Assembly: GCA_038025085.1 (NCBI GenBank)
Contig: CM076148.1
Span: 19,006,001-19,070,000, forward strand
Reading direction: 5' to 3'
Length of the DNA stretch: 64,000 bases
Source: Tetragonia tetragonoides
Taxonomy: Eukaryota > Streptophyta > Magnoliopsida > Caryophyllales > Aizoaceae
The translations under genes were made by a program, and so were the position numbers. The notes beneath the pieces are model-generated. The model made no database searches. It was not told where the DNA came from and worked only from the letters and a program-made list of their open reading frames with translations. Below are positions 37,795 to 49,077 of the stretch, piece by piece. The stretch's first letter is position 1; each line of letters opens with the position of its first letter.

Positions 37795-38688
37795 GACTGC
37801 CCGACTGCTCGTGAAGTTTGAAATTCTCTCCTTCAACCTAGTGCCCGAGCCTCGTTCTTTAATTCTTCACTATCTGAATGGATTTTTGACAACATCCAAG
37901 CCAATGATAGCTGGGCCACAATTTTTGCCACCACCTTGTGGTGGCTTTGGAAGTGGCGGAACACGAGAGTGCTCGGAGATGCGGAGGATATACCTCTCAA
38001 TCGTGGGGCCTTTGCACGAGCTAGAGGTTACGAATATCTCGAAGCGGAGTCGAAAAGGCAAGCAACATTATGTGGGAAAAAAAGACAACGAACTGAGGTC
38101 TATATTCGTTGGTCTACTCCTCCAATGGGATGGGTTAAACTAAACACCGATGGAGCGGCTAAGGGTAACCCGGGACCTGCTGGAGGGGGAGGAATATTTA
38201 GAGCCGACACGAGGTGTATATCAGAGCATACACGGCAAAGATGGGGGTTGGCACCTCGTTAATGGCAGAGCTGGTGGCTATTCTTCATGGACTTCGAATT
38301 GCAAGGCAAATGAAAATACCTCGACTTATTATTGAAACTGACTCGGAGCTTGCTCATGATATGATCAAGGCCACTACTCATCAGCATAGTCCTTATTATT
38401 TTATATTGGAGCAGTGCAAAGATATTCTTCGCAGTACGGACTGGCAAGCGAAATTGGTACATATTTACAGGGAAGCAAACTCAGCGGCTGATTGGTTGGC
38501 GAACTACAGTCTATCTATTGCGGACTCCTTCCGTGAGTTCGAGGCCCCCATCCCCAACATGATGAGTATTCTCTTCGAGGATCTAGCAGGGTTTACGAAA
38601 CCTAGAATGGTCCTTAACTAGCTTTTCTTTTATTTTTATTTTTGCTTGGGCTCTTAAGCCTTCCATGTAACAAAAAAAAAAAAAAAAG
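37795..38688 (+). mobile_element. LINE 3' fragment with RNase H-like domain and poly(A)
   Basis: Frame 3 reads LSEWIFDNIQANDSW, TLWWLWKWRNTRV, then the RNase H start WVKLNTDGAAKGNPGPAG (38128-38184). A frameshift near 38210 moves to the 38214-38621 frame with AELVAILHGLRIAR, LIIETDSELAHDMI and VHIYREANSAADWLA. These supply the four acidic RNase H positions (D, E, D, D). A poly(A) of 16 ends at 38688. This is the C-terminal tail of a plant LINE ORF2, 5'-truncated and frameshifted. I could not find a convincing TSD. Confidence 0.8.
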
Positions 38689-39195
38689 CTTTTCAAACTT
38701 CCCTTTTTATTTTATGTTTCAAATAAAGATTATAGCTTATTCTATGATTGTTTCCGTTATTATCTTTCTACTTTCTTTACATATTAGTCGACCCAATGAA
38801 TCAATGATAGATTCCATTGTTGCTTCCACATGTAACTTGTAGGGATTATCATAATCAAAATTCCAGTTGACCTAATTTCCTACTTGTCAAACAGCAATCA
38901 AAAAGCTAGAAAGGAGACTTGAAATGGTTATTTAGGTGATTGAGGAAGGCCGGTTGGTAGCCATTTAGGAATTTAATGACCATGTGACAAAATCGGCTTT
39001 GTTTTGCTGGTTGTTGAATGTTCAGTAGATTCATTAGCGATTTCCTGCTTAATTTGCACCTTCAACAACTGAGAAATAGTATAATTACCATAAGCATGAT
39101 TATGTGACTACTACTTTAATTGTGTGGGTTTATTTATTTGAATTTTTTTTTTCTTCATTTTTTTTCTTTTTTTTATAGGAGGAATCCGCCGCCAC
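38689..39195. other. Intergenic, no supported gene
   Basis: AT-rich spacer between the LINE tail and the MITE array; T-rich tracts at 39142-39176. Nothing else seen. Confidence 0.45.
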
Positions 39196-39199
39196 TACC

Positions 39200-39962
39200 A
39201 AGGAACTGTTCTCTTCAACGAAATGGTGCGTGAATGTGATTAACGCAACGGATTGGAACAAAACGGAACGACGCGGCACGGATAATTTAAAAAAATGTGA
39301 GATAAAATGAAGACTCTGTTCTTTTCATCGTTTTCATGCTGCATTCCGTTCCGTTGCGTTCTGCGCCGCATTCTGTACTTTATTTTGTCTCGCATATTTT
39401 TGATTTATCCGCGCCGCGCCGTTTCGTTCCTCACCGTCCCGCACCATTCTGATGAAGAGAACAAGGCCGAAGTACAGAATGCGGAAATGAAAGACGCAGA
39501 ACGGATTGGAACGGAACGGAACATAATGCAGCATGGAAACGACGAAAAGAACCGTCCCGCACCATTCCGTTGAAGAGAACAGGGCCCTGTTCTTTTCGTA
39601 GTTTCCATGCTGTATTCCGTTCCGTTCCAATCCGTTCCATTCCATTTTGTTTCACGTCGTTCCGTTCTGCATTCTTTACTTCATTTTGTCTCACATTTTT
39701 TTGAATTATCCGCACCGCGCCGTTCTGTTCCATTCCGTTCCTCACCTTCCCGCACCATTCTGTTGAAGAGTACATGATCTTGTTCTCTTCAACGGAATGG
39801 TGTGGGACGGTGAGGAATGAAATGACTTAGAACATAACGGAAAGGTGTGACACGGATAATGGAAGAAAATGTGAGACAAAATGAAGTTCAGAATGTGGAA
39901 CGAAACGACGTGGAACGAAACAGAATGCAACATGGAGACGACGAAAAGAATAGGGCGGAGTG
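39200..39962. mobile_element. Array of ~130-190-bp MITE copies in alternating orientation
   Basis: Five related segments: 39204-39315, 39316-39470, 39460-39588, 39585-39780 and 39776-39962. Forward copies read CTGTTCTTTTCxTxGTTTCCATGCTG, then GTTCCGTTCC, TTGTCTCxCAT, CCGCxCCGCGCCGTT, CACCATTCTGxTGAAGAG. The alternate copies read as the inverse (GAACGGAxCG, CAGCATGGAAACGACGAAAAGAA). A perfect 16-bp palindrome GAACAGGGCCCTGTTC sits at one junction (39577-39592). GC-rich relative to its flanks. The Arg/Asn-rich frames across it are not genes. Superfamily not assigned. Confidence 0.75.
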
Positions 39963-41180
39963 TGCATTGGATAGATCATGTGTGTATGCAATAGTTATAT
40001 ACCACACACACCAAGCAAGCCAACAAGATAAATGTTGCAGACAAGCAAGATCAACAAAAAGAGTTTTAATAAGATTTGAACCATACAAGATCTTTGCCGT
40101 AAAATTCGACCTCACATGATGATTTAATGCAATTGAAAATTGATGCATTAAGTTAGAAATTAGGACTTTTGAAGTTATTTTACCAGCATTGTTGGATTAA
40201 TTCCCGTTTTATCAATGTAAAAAAAGTATGTGATGGGCTAAATCGTATGCAAAGCGACACCCTTAATTATTTGGTTTATTAAACACACCTAGTTAATTTA
40301 GAAACTTGGCAACTAAAATTTTTGGAGCCCTATTCAATGTGAATTGATGGTTGATTGGTAGAGGACGTTTGTTTTACAAGGGGAGTAAAGTGCGTAACAC
40401 TTTATTCGCACGTCATGCTCACACCCCGAACTCAATTTCTGGTGGCCTTGGGTAATTGGTCTCTAATTGAGAATGAGGTGCACTTTTCAATAAAATCTGG
40501 TTTTCCAAAGCTGTTTCCCTTAAAAAATTTGGTGGCGACTCCCTAGTGAATCTTGGTTATGTCTTTGGTTCAAAAGTATCAAAGAAATATATTTTCCATA
40601 TAAAAGATCTAAGAAGTCGGCTAGGTTGATTTTCCGCTAGGGTTCTTACACTTACTAAACAAATGTTATTTTTTGGTATGTATCTTAAATTCCCTATATT
40701 AGAGTTGTATGATAAAAAATTGATTTGTGAATAGTTGATTGGTGGGATACCAAATTCTGTTTCCGAAGAAATTATGAAAAAAAAACATACTCATGATACT
40801 CGTAATCATACTCATATATTTGTACTCTGATCCCACCCTTATTTTAGCATTATATCTCATATGTTGTCATTTGTAAGGTGATTACAACTACCAGAATAAC
40901 TAAAAATGAGTGTTAGTAAGTTACAACAAATCCAAAAATTATCAAAATCATTAGAGCGTTAATGTCAATTTAGTATTGATGGTGATCGACTAGCATGGTT
41001 TTTACCATTCGAATGATTGATTTTAACTAATCTAATATCTAATAACTATTTTTCAAAAACATATTAAAGACTCAATATAGGTGTTGATAATCCTACCAAT
41101 AATAGTATTATCCAGTCGGTTACAATCAAAGTAAAATTAAAATGTGAATCAATAGAACTAACCACCATACAATAACCGGT
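39963..41180. other. Intergenic, no supported gene
   Basis: 40350-40560 (GTGGCGACTCCCTAG and nearby words) resembles sequence found near LTR retrotransposon 3' regions, but no LTR border was found. Otherwise featureless AT-rich DNA. Confidence 0.4.
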
Positions 41181-41219
41181 TATATGCTAGTGTCAAATGT
41201 TAGAACATCTCCGTGTAGC

Positions 41220-41436
<217 letters not shown>

Positions 41437-41514
41437 GGAGGTTGCCATTCCACAAACTAACAATATCATAAGTAATAACTATACTTTCTCTCAAGAAAAT
41501 AAAAAGACCTACAT

Positions 41515-41950
41515 GTAGAGTTGTTTATGGGCAGGATGGTCCATTAAGCCCAGCCTGTTCGACCTTGAAAATAGCGGGTTTGGACAGGGTGTTTTTATGG
41601 TTTCATAGGAATCTGACCATTAGTCCGGTGCAAATATGCTTGTCGGGCCGTCTCATAAGCCCAAAAAAACTTGTCCAGCTCAATCTTTATTCAGCTCAGG
41701 CCCATCCTAGATGAAATCTTCTCGCAAAATCCTTTATAGATGCACAAGGAGATTCAAACTCTAGCAATTCCCCTTGTTGTAAAACTCCCACCCCCTTTTC
41801 CCCTTCCAAGACAACCCAACGCAAAGTATTACCCCCACAAAATAAAACATTTACATATCTTTGAGGAAACTCAAACTTTAGCAATTCCCTCTTGTTGTAA
41901 AACCCCTCAAATACTACCAAGCCAATCCAACACAAATTATTTGCCTAGAT
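41515..41950. repeat. Repeat with duplicated CTCAAACTYTAGCAATTCCC segment
   Basis: TCAAACTCTAGCAATTCCCC, then TTGTTGTAAAACTCC, at 41754 recurs with changes at 41870. The left part (GGGCAGGATGGTCCATTAAGCCC; TCATAAGCCCAAAA) suggests an old transposon. No ends identified. Confidence 0.4.
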
Positions 41951-41959
41951 TACAGAGGG

Positions 41960-42394
41960 CTAGGTCAAGATGATAATATAATCTGAACTCGATTCAATCC
42001 GACTTGATGTAATGGAAAAGATCTTATCCAAATCCGATGGATATGGGCTCTAAGTATGATTTGGTTCGATTATAATATGAGTCCTATTAATGTTGTCACC
42101 TCATCAATAAACCGGTAAAAACTTAAAAGAAAACAAACAACATAGTGGAAATAATCACTATACTCTTATTTTAATTTTATCATCCTAAATGATCATAATA
42201 GTAAATAAAATAATATTGGGATGATGCAATTTAATTCGAATTTGACAGATATCTGACCCAATTAGTTGAAAAAAGTCTAACTCGAATCCAACAAAAGAAA
42301 GTCCAACTCCGAATCCGTTTAGTGGTGGATCACATCCAGATTCTGGGAAATACGATCTGAATCCGATCCATTATCATCCCTAGAATTAGGTAGT
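41960..42394. mobile_element. Possible decayed hAT MITE (GGATGATAATGGATC ends)
   Basis: The right end, read on the other strand, starts CTAGGGATGATAATGGATCG. The left end CTAGGTCAAGATGATAATAT is a weak partner. Inner words (GATTCAATCCGACTTG; GAATCCGATCC) are self-complementary. The terminus resembles the TAGGGATGTAAATG of the hAT element at 44890, but no TSD was found. Confidence 0.35.
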
Positions 42395-42549
42395 TGTGGC
42401 ATGTGTGTGCCCAATAAAGCTGTGACTCAAAAAAAAAATGTTACTGAAAAAGAAACTCAAAGTAGTTTCATTTTCTTAGCCGTAGTTTCATTCTGATTTT
42501 CATTTTTTTCAATGTATAATTCATTGGGTACACGTCCTACATAAATTTG

Positions 42550-42567
42550 GGGGGGGGGGGGGGGGGG
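42550..42567. repeat. Poly(G) tract, ~18 bases
   Basis: An uninterrupted G run followed by AGGGAGG. It can form a G-quadruplex in principle and is prone to sequencing length error. Confidence 0.9.
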
Positions 42568-42689
42568 AGGGAGGCAATAAGAATTGCAAACCCACAATCA
42601 TGTTTACTTCCCATTGACAATGTTTAAGCCCAACATGCAATCCTCTTTATTTATTTACTTTCTTAAGTGCCATGCAATTCTCTTTATTA

Positions 42690-42945
42690 TTCCATTCGTT
42701 TCTCTTTAAATTTCCTACTTGTTTTTTTGAGGTCAAACTTTGTAAACTTTGACCGTATATATATAAATAAATCACTATGAGATATGATTTGAAAATATAT
42801 GCATTAGATTCCTTTGAAAATGTATTTTCCAAATATCAAATTTTTATAAATTTTACTTGTATACTTTTATAGATATTAATGATCAAAGTACCACCTTGAA
42901 AATTGTGAAAAAGCAAGTAGGAAGTTTAAAGAGAAACAAAGGGAG
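42690..42945. mobile_element. Stowaway-like (Tc1/mariner) MITE, 256 bp
   Basis: TA at 42688-42689 and 42946-42947. The left end TTCCATTCGTTTCTCTTTAA pairs with the right end, which on the other strand reads CTCCCTTTGTTTCTCTTTAA and then ACTTCCTACTTG. Same length and type as the element at 24458-24713. It lies about 320 bp upstream of the CASP-like start codon. Confidence 0.87.
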
Positions 42946-43264
42946 TAGTCTTTAGTAGCCGTAGTCGTTTGTTAATGTCATCCTCAATATCTGAGTTTTC
43001 TATATATCCATATATAATAGGATGCTCACAATTCCCAACTACCTCCTAGTAGGTTTCATGGAAAGTAATTCTATTGATCAGATAGTTAGACCACCCTAAG
43101 AAACTACATTCACAAGTTAACATGAGACTAAAATTTCCAAACAAACCAAGTAATGTTTCAAAATCTATAAATTGGGCTCAAAATCTATAAACAAAAATAT
43201 TATCAGCACAATTTCCCCAAATTAATTAGAGAAGTTCATATTTTCAGCTCGTGGATTTACAATC

Positions 43265-46200
43265 ATGGCTCCAACGGGTGTTGAGAAGCCTGCTGTTGTT
43301 GGTTACAATTCTTTAAGGTCATCAGTAAAAGAGAGAAAGCAAACAGTGATTGTGTTCCTCAGATTGCTAGCTATTTTTGCTACCTTGTCAGCTACTATTG
43401 TGATGGCCCTTAATAAAGAGACTAAGACCTTTGTTGTTGCTACTATTGGTACTACTCCCATCAAAGCCACCCTTGCCGCCAAGTTCCAGCACACCCCAGC
43501 CAACGTGTAAGGCTCAGTTCTCCTCAACTTAATTTCAGTTCAGTTTATTTTGAGTTCAATTCAAGTTAGTTCAGTCAGTTTATATGAACTTTATCACGAT
43601 AATTTTTAGTTAAAGTCAGTTCATTCAGTTTATACTTGAGGTTGTATGTTGGTCTTTTCTTTTACTAGCCTCGAGTACATGATTTAGTGGTGTTATCACT
43701 TATCTCACCCTTCCTAAAAGGTGGAGTTAACGGTTCACTATAATGTTTGGACTAGTTTTGATATCAATAAAATTCTTTTAATTATTGGAATTTTTTTTTT
43801 TTACTTTAAAATAAATTCATGATATTCCTAAATGGAAAGATTTCAAAATATTTTTTAAAATGTGTTTATTACTCAATATGGTTGGACAAATTTTCAATGG
43901 TTAAAAGTAAAGTTACAAAAATTCTATTTAATGTAGTTTAATTAATAACATAGCCTAAATTTTAGTCTATCTTATTCACTTATTCTTGTTTTCTTTTGGG
44001 TATATTTCTAACCAATACATTTCTATTAAGGGGAGCATAGATATGAGATAGATCACATCGATGAAGCACCTAACTGCCCCAACTCTAACAAAACAACTCT
44101 TCAACATCAACATATAAAATATCCTACAATATCAACTTTCAAATGGCTATAGGAAAACTAATAATGTTAAAATTCTCGATCCATATGTGTACTTTCCTAT
44201 TAAATAAGCATTTAGATGGGTGTACTTAAGTTTGATATGTGGAATCTTCGTTACTTTGTTACTTTAAAAAGTTTTTGTTTACTTAGTTTATGGTGGACTA
44301 ATACTTCATTCGAAACTACCCCTTTAATAGTGGAGCCACCCCATACTTTACCTGGAGTCATCTCCCTACTTTACCTGGAGCCACCCTTCTAATAGTGGAG
44401 CCACCTCCTACGTACTTCACCTAGAGCCACCCCTTAAATTTATACTTGGCGACACCCCTTTAATAGTGGAGCCACCCCATGCTTCAGCTGGAGCCACCCC
44501 TCTAATAATGGAGTCACCCCCTACTTTACCTGAAGCCACCTCTCAAATTTACTTGGTCCACGATATACTAAGTCCACACAAGATATGCCGGTCAGTAAAA
44601 CAACTCTCAACAAGGAACATCCTCTTAACTCCAACAAATAGCCCCAAAGGCCAAAGGATCTCTTCTCCCTTCTCGTGGGTCTCGTGCTCCAATTCTTTCC
44701 CCTTTTTTCAATAATTTTAATTTTATTTAAATGGGAGTACAAAAACTAAAAGGATTTTTTTTAAAAACTACCTTTTTTACTCAAGTTTTTGTCAAATACT
44801 ACCTTATAAAAGTTTTTTTTGTCAACAATTACCTAATATCACAAAATAATTTGCCCAAGACTACCTATTGACGGAAAACGCACTAACAGTAGGGATGTAA
44901 ATGAATCGGATTCGGATCGGGTAGAGCATCATTCGCTCCATCCGCGAAATCCATCTAATCAATCCGCTCCATCCGTCATCCGCGAACCATCCAATCCATA
45001 TCTAATCCGTCCGTCATCCGCGGATTAGTGGATGGATCGGGTGTTTAACGGTTTATGTACTAAAAACAATAAATAGACCCAACTATAATAAAATTGTTAG
45101 TAGTCAAACAAAACTTCAACTCATATACGATCGTTTTACCTTCTAACAATAAAAATAACACAATTTAGTTTAAATAATAACAATAAAAATTAGAAAACAA
45201 GTAAAATTAAACTAAGATGTAAATATAACATATGTTTAATATCTTTTTTATATTATTATTTTACACTTTAATATCTAAACGGGTGATGGATGGATTCGCG
45301 GATCGGGTTAGCGGATGAGAAATCTCATCCATCATCCGCTCCATCCGCTATCCAATCCATCTGTCATCCGCTCCATCATCCATTTAATCGAGTTTTAATC
45401 CATATATTCGATTCGGATGGAGCGGGTATCCGCGGATCATAAATCCATTTACATCCCTAACTAACAGAGTTAATTAAGGTTTTATATGACTATTTTGCCC
45501 TTCTCTCTCACCCCGTTTGATTAACTGTGTGCTTTTTGGCATTTCCTTTCATCCACCATTATCAGCCACCATCACCATTGATGCATCTCCACCATTATCA
45601 ACCACCATCCCTATTGACACATCTTATACTTCCTCCACCGTTATCAACCACCATCACCATCACCATCACCATCACCATCACCACCCCGTTCCTCGATTTT
45701 CATCCCAAGTTCACTTCCACTTCTACTGTGACCCTTCTCGGCAACGCAAAACTCTTCACTATCACCCTCACAAAACGCCACTCAAAACTCATCTCCTATA
45801 AGACACACATCAACTGCAATTGATAATTATAGAAAATTGAGAAATCTTAATTTCATATATGCCTAACTCTAGTTCATTATTGAAATTTGAGCAATTACAT
45901 TGGGCTTTTTTTTTTTTAAATGAGAGAAATTAAATTGATTAATAATTATATACAAGCTTACCCAACTGAATCAAGTCCACCTCAAAATACTGTAATACTT
46001 ACATATTTTGTCTTCCCTTCAAAATCAGTTTCTACACTACTTCGATTTCCATATGAAATTGAGCGTGAAAAAAATCCTAGTTTCGATGAATTTATTTACC
46101 ATGTCCATTTTACATTTACTTTGTTGCCGTCAGACTCAGGGATTGGGGTTCAATTATAGCGGATGAGATGTAGCTTTTTGCGGTGTTGCCGAGAAATCAG

Positions 46201-49077
46201 GTGTGTTGGTTGATGTTGATGTTGTTGTGGATGATGATGTCAGTCGTAGTTTGTCCCAATTCTAACTTTTCACAACAAGCAATTAAATTGATTATTTGGC
46301 TTTGAAAAGGAGAAGAAAAAAAAGGATGGGAAATAAAGATTCAATCAATCAGATTCATGGAGGTTAGAGAGAGAGCGCACGCTGAGTTATACAATAAAAC
46401 TAAAATGGTGGGTAAGGAATCTGAGGAGTCATGTGAGGGGCACAAGTTAAAAAAAGAGGGCAAAAATGTTAAAGCATGTGTAATAGTAACCTCCGTTAGT
46501 ACAGTTAGTGGGTTTTCTGTCAATGGGTAGTCTTTACAAACTTTTGAACCATAATAGATAGTTGTTGACGAAAAATCTTTTATTAGGTAGTATTTGACAA
46601 AAAACACTACAAAATAGGTAGTTTATGACAAAAAATCCAAAGTAAAAACACAATACACCAACGGAGCCGAAGCCCAATTCTTTCCTTGTTTAGGTTTTCT
46701 TAAACTAATTGCTTATTAATTTACTACTCCATTCTAATTCATGAAATTGTTAACTGCACATTTAGGCTTTGTTATTCTCGACTTATTTTTACTTAAATTT
46801 AGTTCAATTAAAGTTCAATTTAGTTCAAGTGTAACTTTATCACTAAAATAACATTGTAGTCCTAAATATATATACATGATGATATCTATGTCATTGAAAA
46901 GATTTCAAAGCATACTTTCAAATAAATTCAATGTTGAATATGTTTGACTAGTTTTAATTGATAAATGTCAAATTTAAAAAAAAATAATTCAATTCACTTT
47001 ATTTGAATTCAATTTTTTTCAGCTGAAAAGAACAGAGCATGGTTAATGCATAAGATTAATTATTGCTATTGAGAATATATTAATACATTAGATTATTCAT
47101 CATGTATGATTGAACATCATGTATAATTGAATAGATATACTCCCTTAGTTTATCGTTTTTACTTTAATTTAGGTAATTTGTAAGAAATGTGAATGACTAC
47201 GTATCATGGTTTGAATGCAGGTTTTTTGTTGTGGCCAATGCATTGGCTACTTTACATAACATTTTGGCATTGGCTACGGAGATCTTTGGGAAGAAGCTCG
47301 ATCCAAAAGGAACCCGCTTTATGTTTATCCGCATTTTCGACATAGTAAGGATTATGAGTTCTTCAACTCCTTCTAATTATATGATTTAATAAAGTAACCT
47401 TGAAACATCAGAAAAATTAAAGTGTGTTTCTAAATTAAAGTGTGTTTCTATTGAGTATTGTTTATTAGCAAAGTTACATTCGTGGTTCGCAATGACAATG
47501 TAGGGTAGGTATATACACTAAAAATGTTGCTTTAATTTTAAATATGTCAGGCCGTCGAATAAAATGTTATTTTTGCAATTGAAAAAAAATTACATTTTAA
47601 ATAAAAATGTATTTAATTTTTTTTATTATCGTACTACAAAATAATTTTACACAAGCCCAACGGTTTGCAAATTAGAGTCACAATAATTTCGTTAAATTAA
47701 CCTTAAAAAATCAAAATGATAATTACTAAGAGTAATGAGAGTATACTAGAGGAAATAAGTGATTTCCTTAACATGCATAAGTAGCTAGTTTATCTATCTT
47801 TTTCTTTTCTTTTCGTTTTTTTTAAAGAAACTAGTTTATCGCTAGTAGGTATAAGTATTGTTTACATAGCTAGTTTATCCCTTTGATGTGTGTCATGTTT
47901 AAGTATCTTATATCCTTATCATCTCTTATACCTCACTCTTACCGTAAGATAACAACATCATTCCAAAGGTACAGAAAATTTCACAAAGAAAAAATGCTCA
48001 ACAAACACATTATATAATGTGTAACATTTATTACTGTCAAAGTTATTCTTCACAAAAACTTGTTAAAGACTGTTTTGGGGTTCTTTTTTGAGGGGTCGAC
48101 TAAAAAGTGTATGTGTCGAGTTGAGGGAGCTCCAGAACCGAAGGTCTAAACGGGCGACCTGCAAAAGAGAAAATGTGACTACCCCGTGGGGTTTTCCGAG
48201 AGGAGGCCCCTCCAACGGTCAAGTCAGATATTTGCAGGAAGAGAGAGAAAGTCTAGAGAGAATAACTTGAAAGTAGTGCTAGAGAGAGAAATTAATTGTT
48301 ACCTGAAATGAACAGTGACCGTATATTTATAGGACGTCAGCTTTAGGGCACGAAATTCCGTACCCTGTCAGATGTCAGGCGGAAACCTCAGCACCTCGGT
48401 AAATGGGCCTGCCATTTATAATATTTATGGACCAGACTGGTCAGATCAATCATGCTGACGCGTTAAGGAAAATTTCCGGGATTTTAGGGGGCTTTCTTAT
48501 AGCCCCTTGACTGCCACGTGTCGACCTCCAATTGGCCGTTTGACTTGTGGACCCCCTCTGATGACGTGGCGGTCAAGGGTTGATCAAAATCCGTATTTTG
48601 GGTCCCAACAAAGACTATTATTTCGTAACTTTTTGTGAGACGCTGGTCACTTTTTAGTGGAACAATGATCACACTCACGGCTCAAAATAAGTGACTCCTA
48701 CACATCTAAATAGTGATCTCATTTTTCTGTGAATTTTTAGTTGCTCTTTATTCTTTTGCTCGAGATGCGTCAATTTTTAGTTGTATTTGTATTACTATCT
48801 TGATAAAAAGTTATTATTTATATTGCAGACGAATGTAGCTATATTGTCAGCGGCAACAACTTCAGCAGCATTTGTGGCTGAGATAGCTAAGCATGGGAAC
48901 TCCCACGCACAATGGAACAAGATTTGTGACAAATTTGAAACCTTTTGCAGCCATGGAGGTGGTGCTATAATTGCTTCTTACACAGGCCTTGCAATTCTAC
49001 TTGTTGTTACTTTGGTCTCCAACATTAGACTTGGCCAAGCTGAATTAAAAGAAGGCAATGGTTCGGTTGAAATGTGA
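43265..49077 (+). CDS. CASP-like protein (four-helix membrane, CASPL1-type)
   Basis: Three exons: 43265-43506, 47221-47344, 48829-49077 (615 nt, 204 residues, phases agree). Introns are 3.7 and 1.5 kb. Typical CASP-like length and layout: short cytosolic start (MAPTGVEKPAVVGY), TM1 ~29-50 (VIVFLRLLAIFATLSATIVMAL, with the conserved Arg), extracellular loop with TKTFVVATIGTTPIKATLAA and FQHTPAN, TM2 ~82-103 (FFVVANALATLHNIL), TM3 ~113-140 (DITNVAILSAATTSAAFVAEI), loop with WNKICDKFETFC, and TM4 ~166-188. The Asp in TM3 and the WNKIC...FC cysteine pair are family marks. CASP-like proteins form plasma-membrane scaffolds; true CASPs build Casparian strips, while CASPLs have varied and largely unknown roles. 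No disruption seen. Intron 1 carries nested transposons and intron 2 a solo LTR. Confidence 0.92.
44321..44541. repeat. GGAGCCACCCC tandem repeat in CASP-like intron 1
   Basis: TGGAGCCACC or close variants recur at about 44331, 44377, 44395, 44433, 44467, 44490, 44510 and 44530, with CTAATAGTGGAG and CTTTACCTGGAG linkers; the unit is about 40-60 bp. Confidence 0.75.
44890..45459. mobile_element. hAT-type non-autonomous element, 570 bp, 8-bp TSD
   Basis: ACTAACAG at 44882-44889 is repeated at 45460-45467. Perfect 14-bp TIR TAGGGATGTAAATG...CATTTACATCCCTA. Subterminal zones are packed with CATCCGC, CCATCCG, GGATCGGG and GCGGATC words in both orientations, as hAT transposases bind. AT-rich middle, no ORF. 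It sits inside the left TIR of the long-TIR element, so it inserted later. Confidence 0.95.
45649..45684. repeat. (CACCAT)n microsatellite
   Basis: Six hexamer units in the interior of the long-TIR element. It produces the poly-His frame at 45517-45801. Confidence 0.9.
46639..47220. other. Remainder of CASP-like intron 1
   Basis: AT-rich. AGTTCAATTTAGTTCAA words (46800) echo the start of the intron (43540-43600). No element borders seen. Confidence 0.45.
48071..48610 (-). mobile_element. Solo LTR, 540 bp, 5-bp TSD, in CASP-like intron 2
   Basis: AAGAC at 48066-48070 and again at 48611-48615. On the minus strand the LTR starts TGTTGGGACCCAAAATACGG and ends CCCCAAAACA, giving TG...CA borders. 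It carries a TATA-like TATAAATATACGG (about 48330) and CT-rich leader sequence after it. GC-rich compared with the surrounding intron. No internal domain or second LTR remains, so this is the product of LTR-LTR recombination. Copia or gypsy origin cannot be told from an LTR alone. Orientation is opposite to the host gene. Confidence 0.9.

Larger units (their letters stand above)
44752..46638. mobile_element. Long-TIR element (Mutator-like), 1.9 kb, in CASP-like intron 1
   Basis: Inverted ends of about 140-200 bp. The left end runs GGATTTTTT, AAACTACC, TTTTTGTCAAATACTACC, GTCAACAATTACC, AAGACTACCTATTGACGG, CACTAACAG. The right end (46440-46638), read on the other strand, gives the same order: GGATTTTTTGTC, AAACTACC, TTTTTGTCAAATACTACC, GTCAACAACTATC, AAGACTACCCATTGACAG, CACTAACTG. 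Long TIRs suggest a MULE; I could not settle the TSD. The interior has small frames, including HHHHHHH from a CAC/CAT repeat and a TVTLLGNAKLFTITLTK-like segment, which might be a captured gene piece. A hAT element lies inside the left TIR. Confidence 0.7.

Noticed and set aside
37795..38688. Host RNase H-domain gene
   Set aside because: Frameshift within the domain, zinc-domain-like lead, and poly(A) at the end make a LINE tail far more likely.
39307..40148. Several Arg/Asn-rich frames on both strands
   Set aside because: All fall in the alternating MITE array, and the overlapping frames on both strands reflect repeat structure.
45517..45823. His-rich protein candidate
   Set aside because: It arises from a CACCAT microsatellite inside a transposon; no start context, splice or family support.
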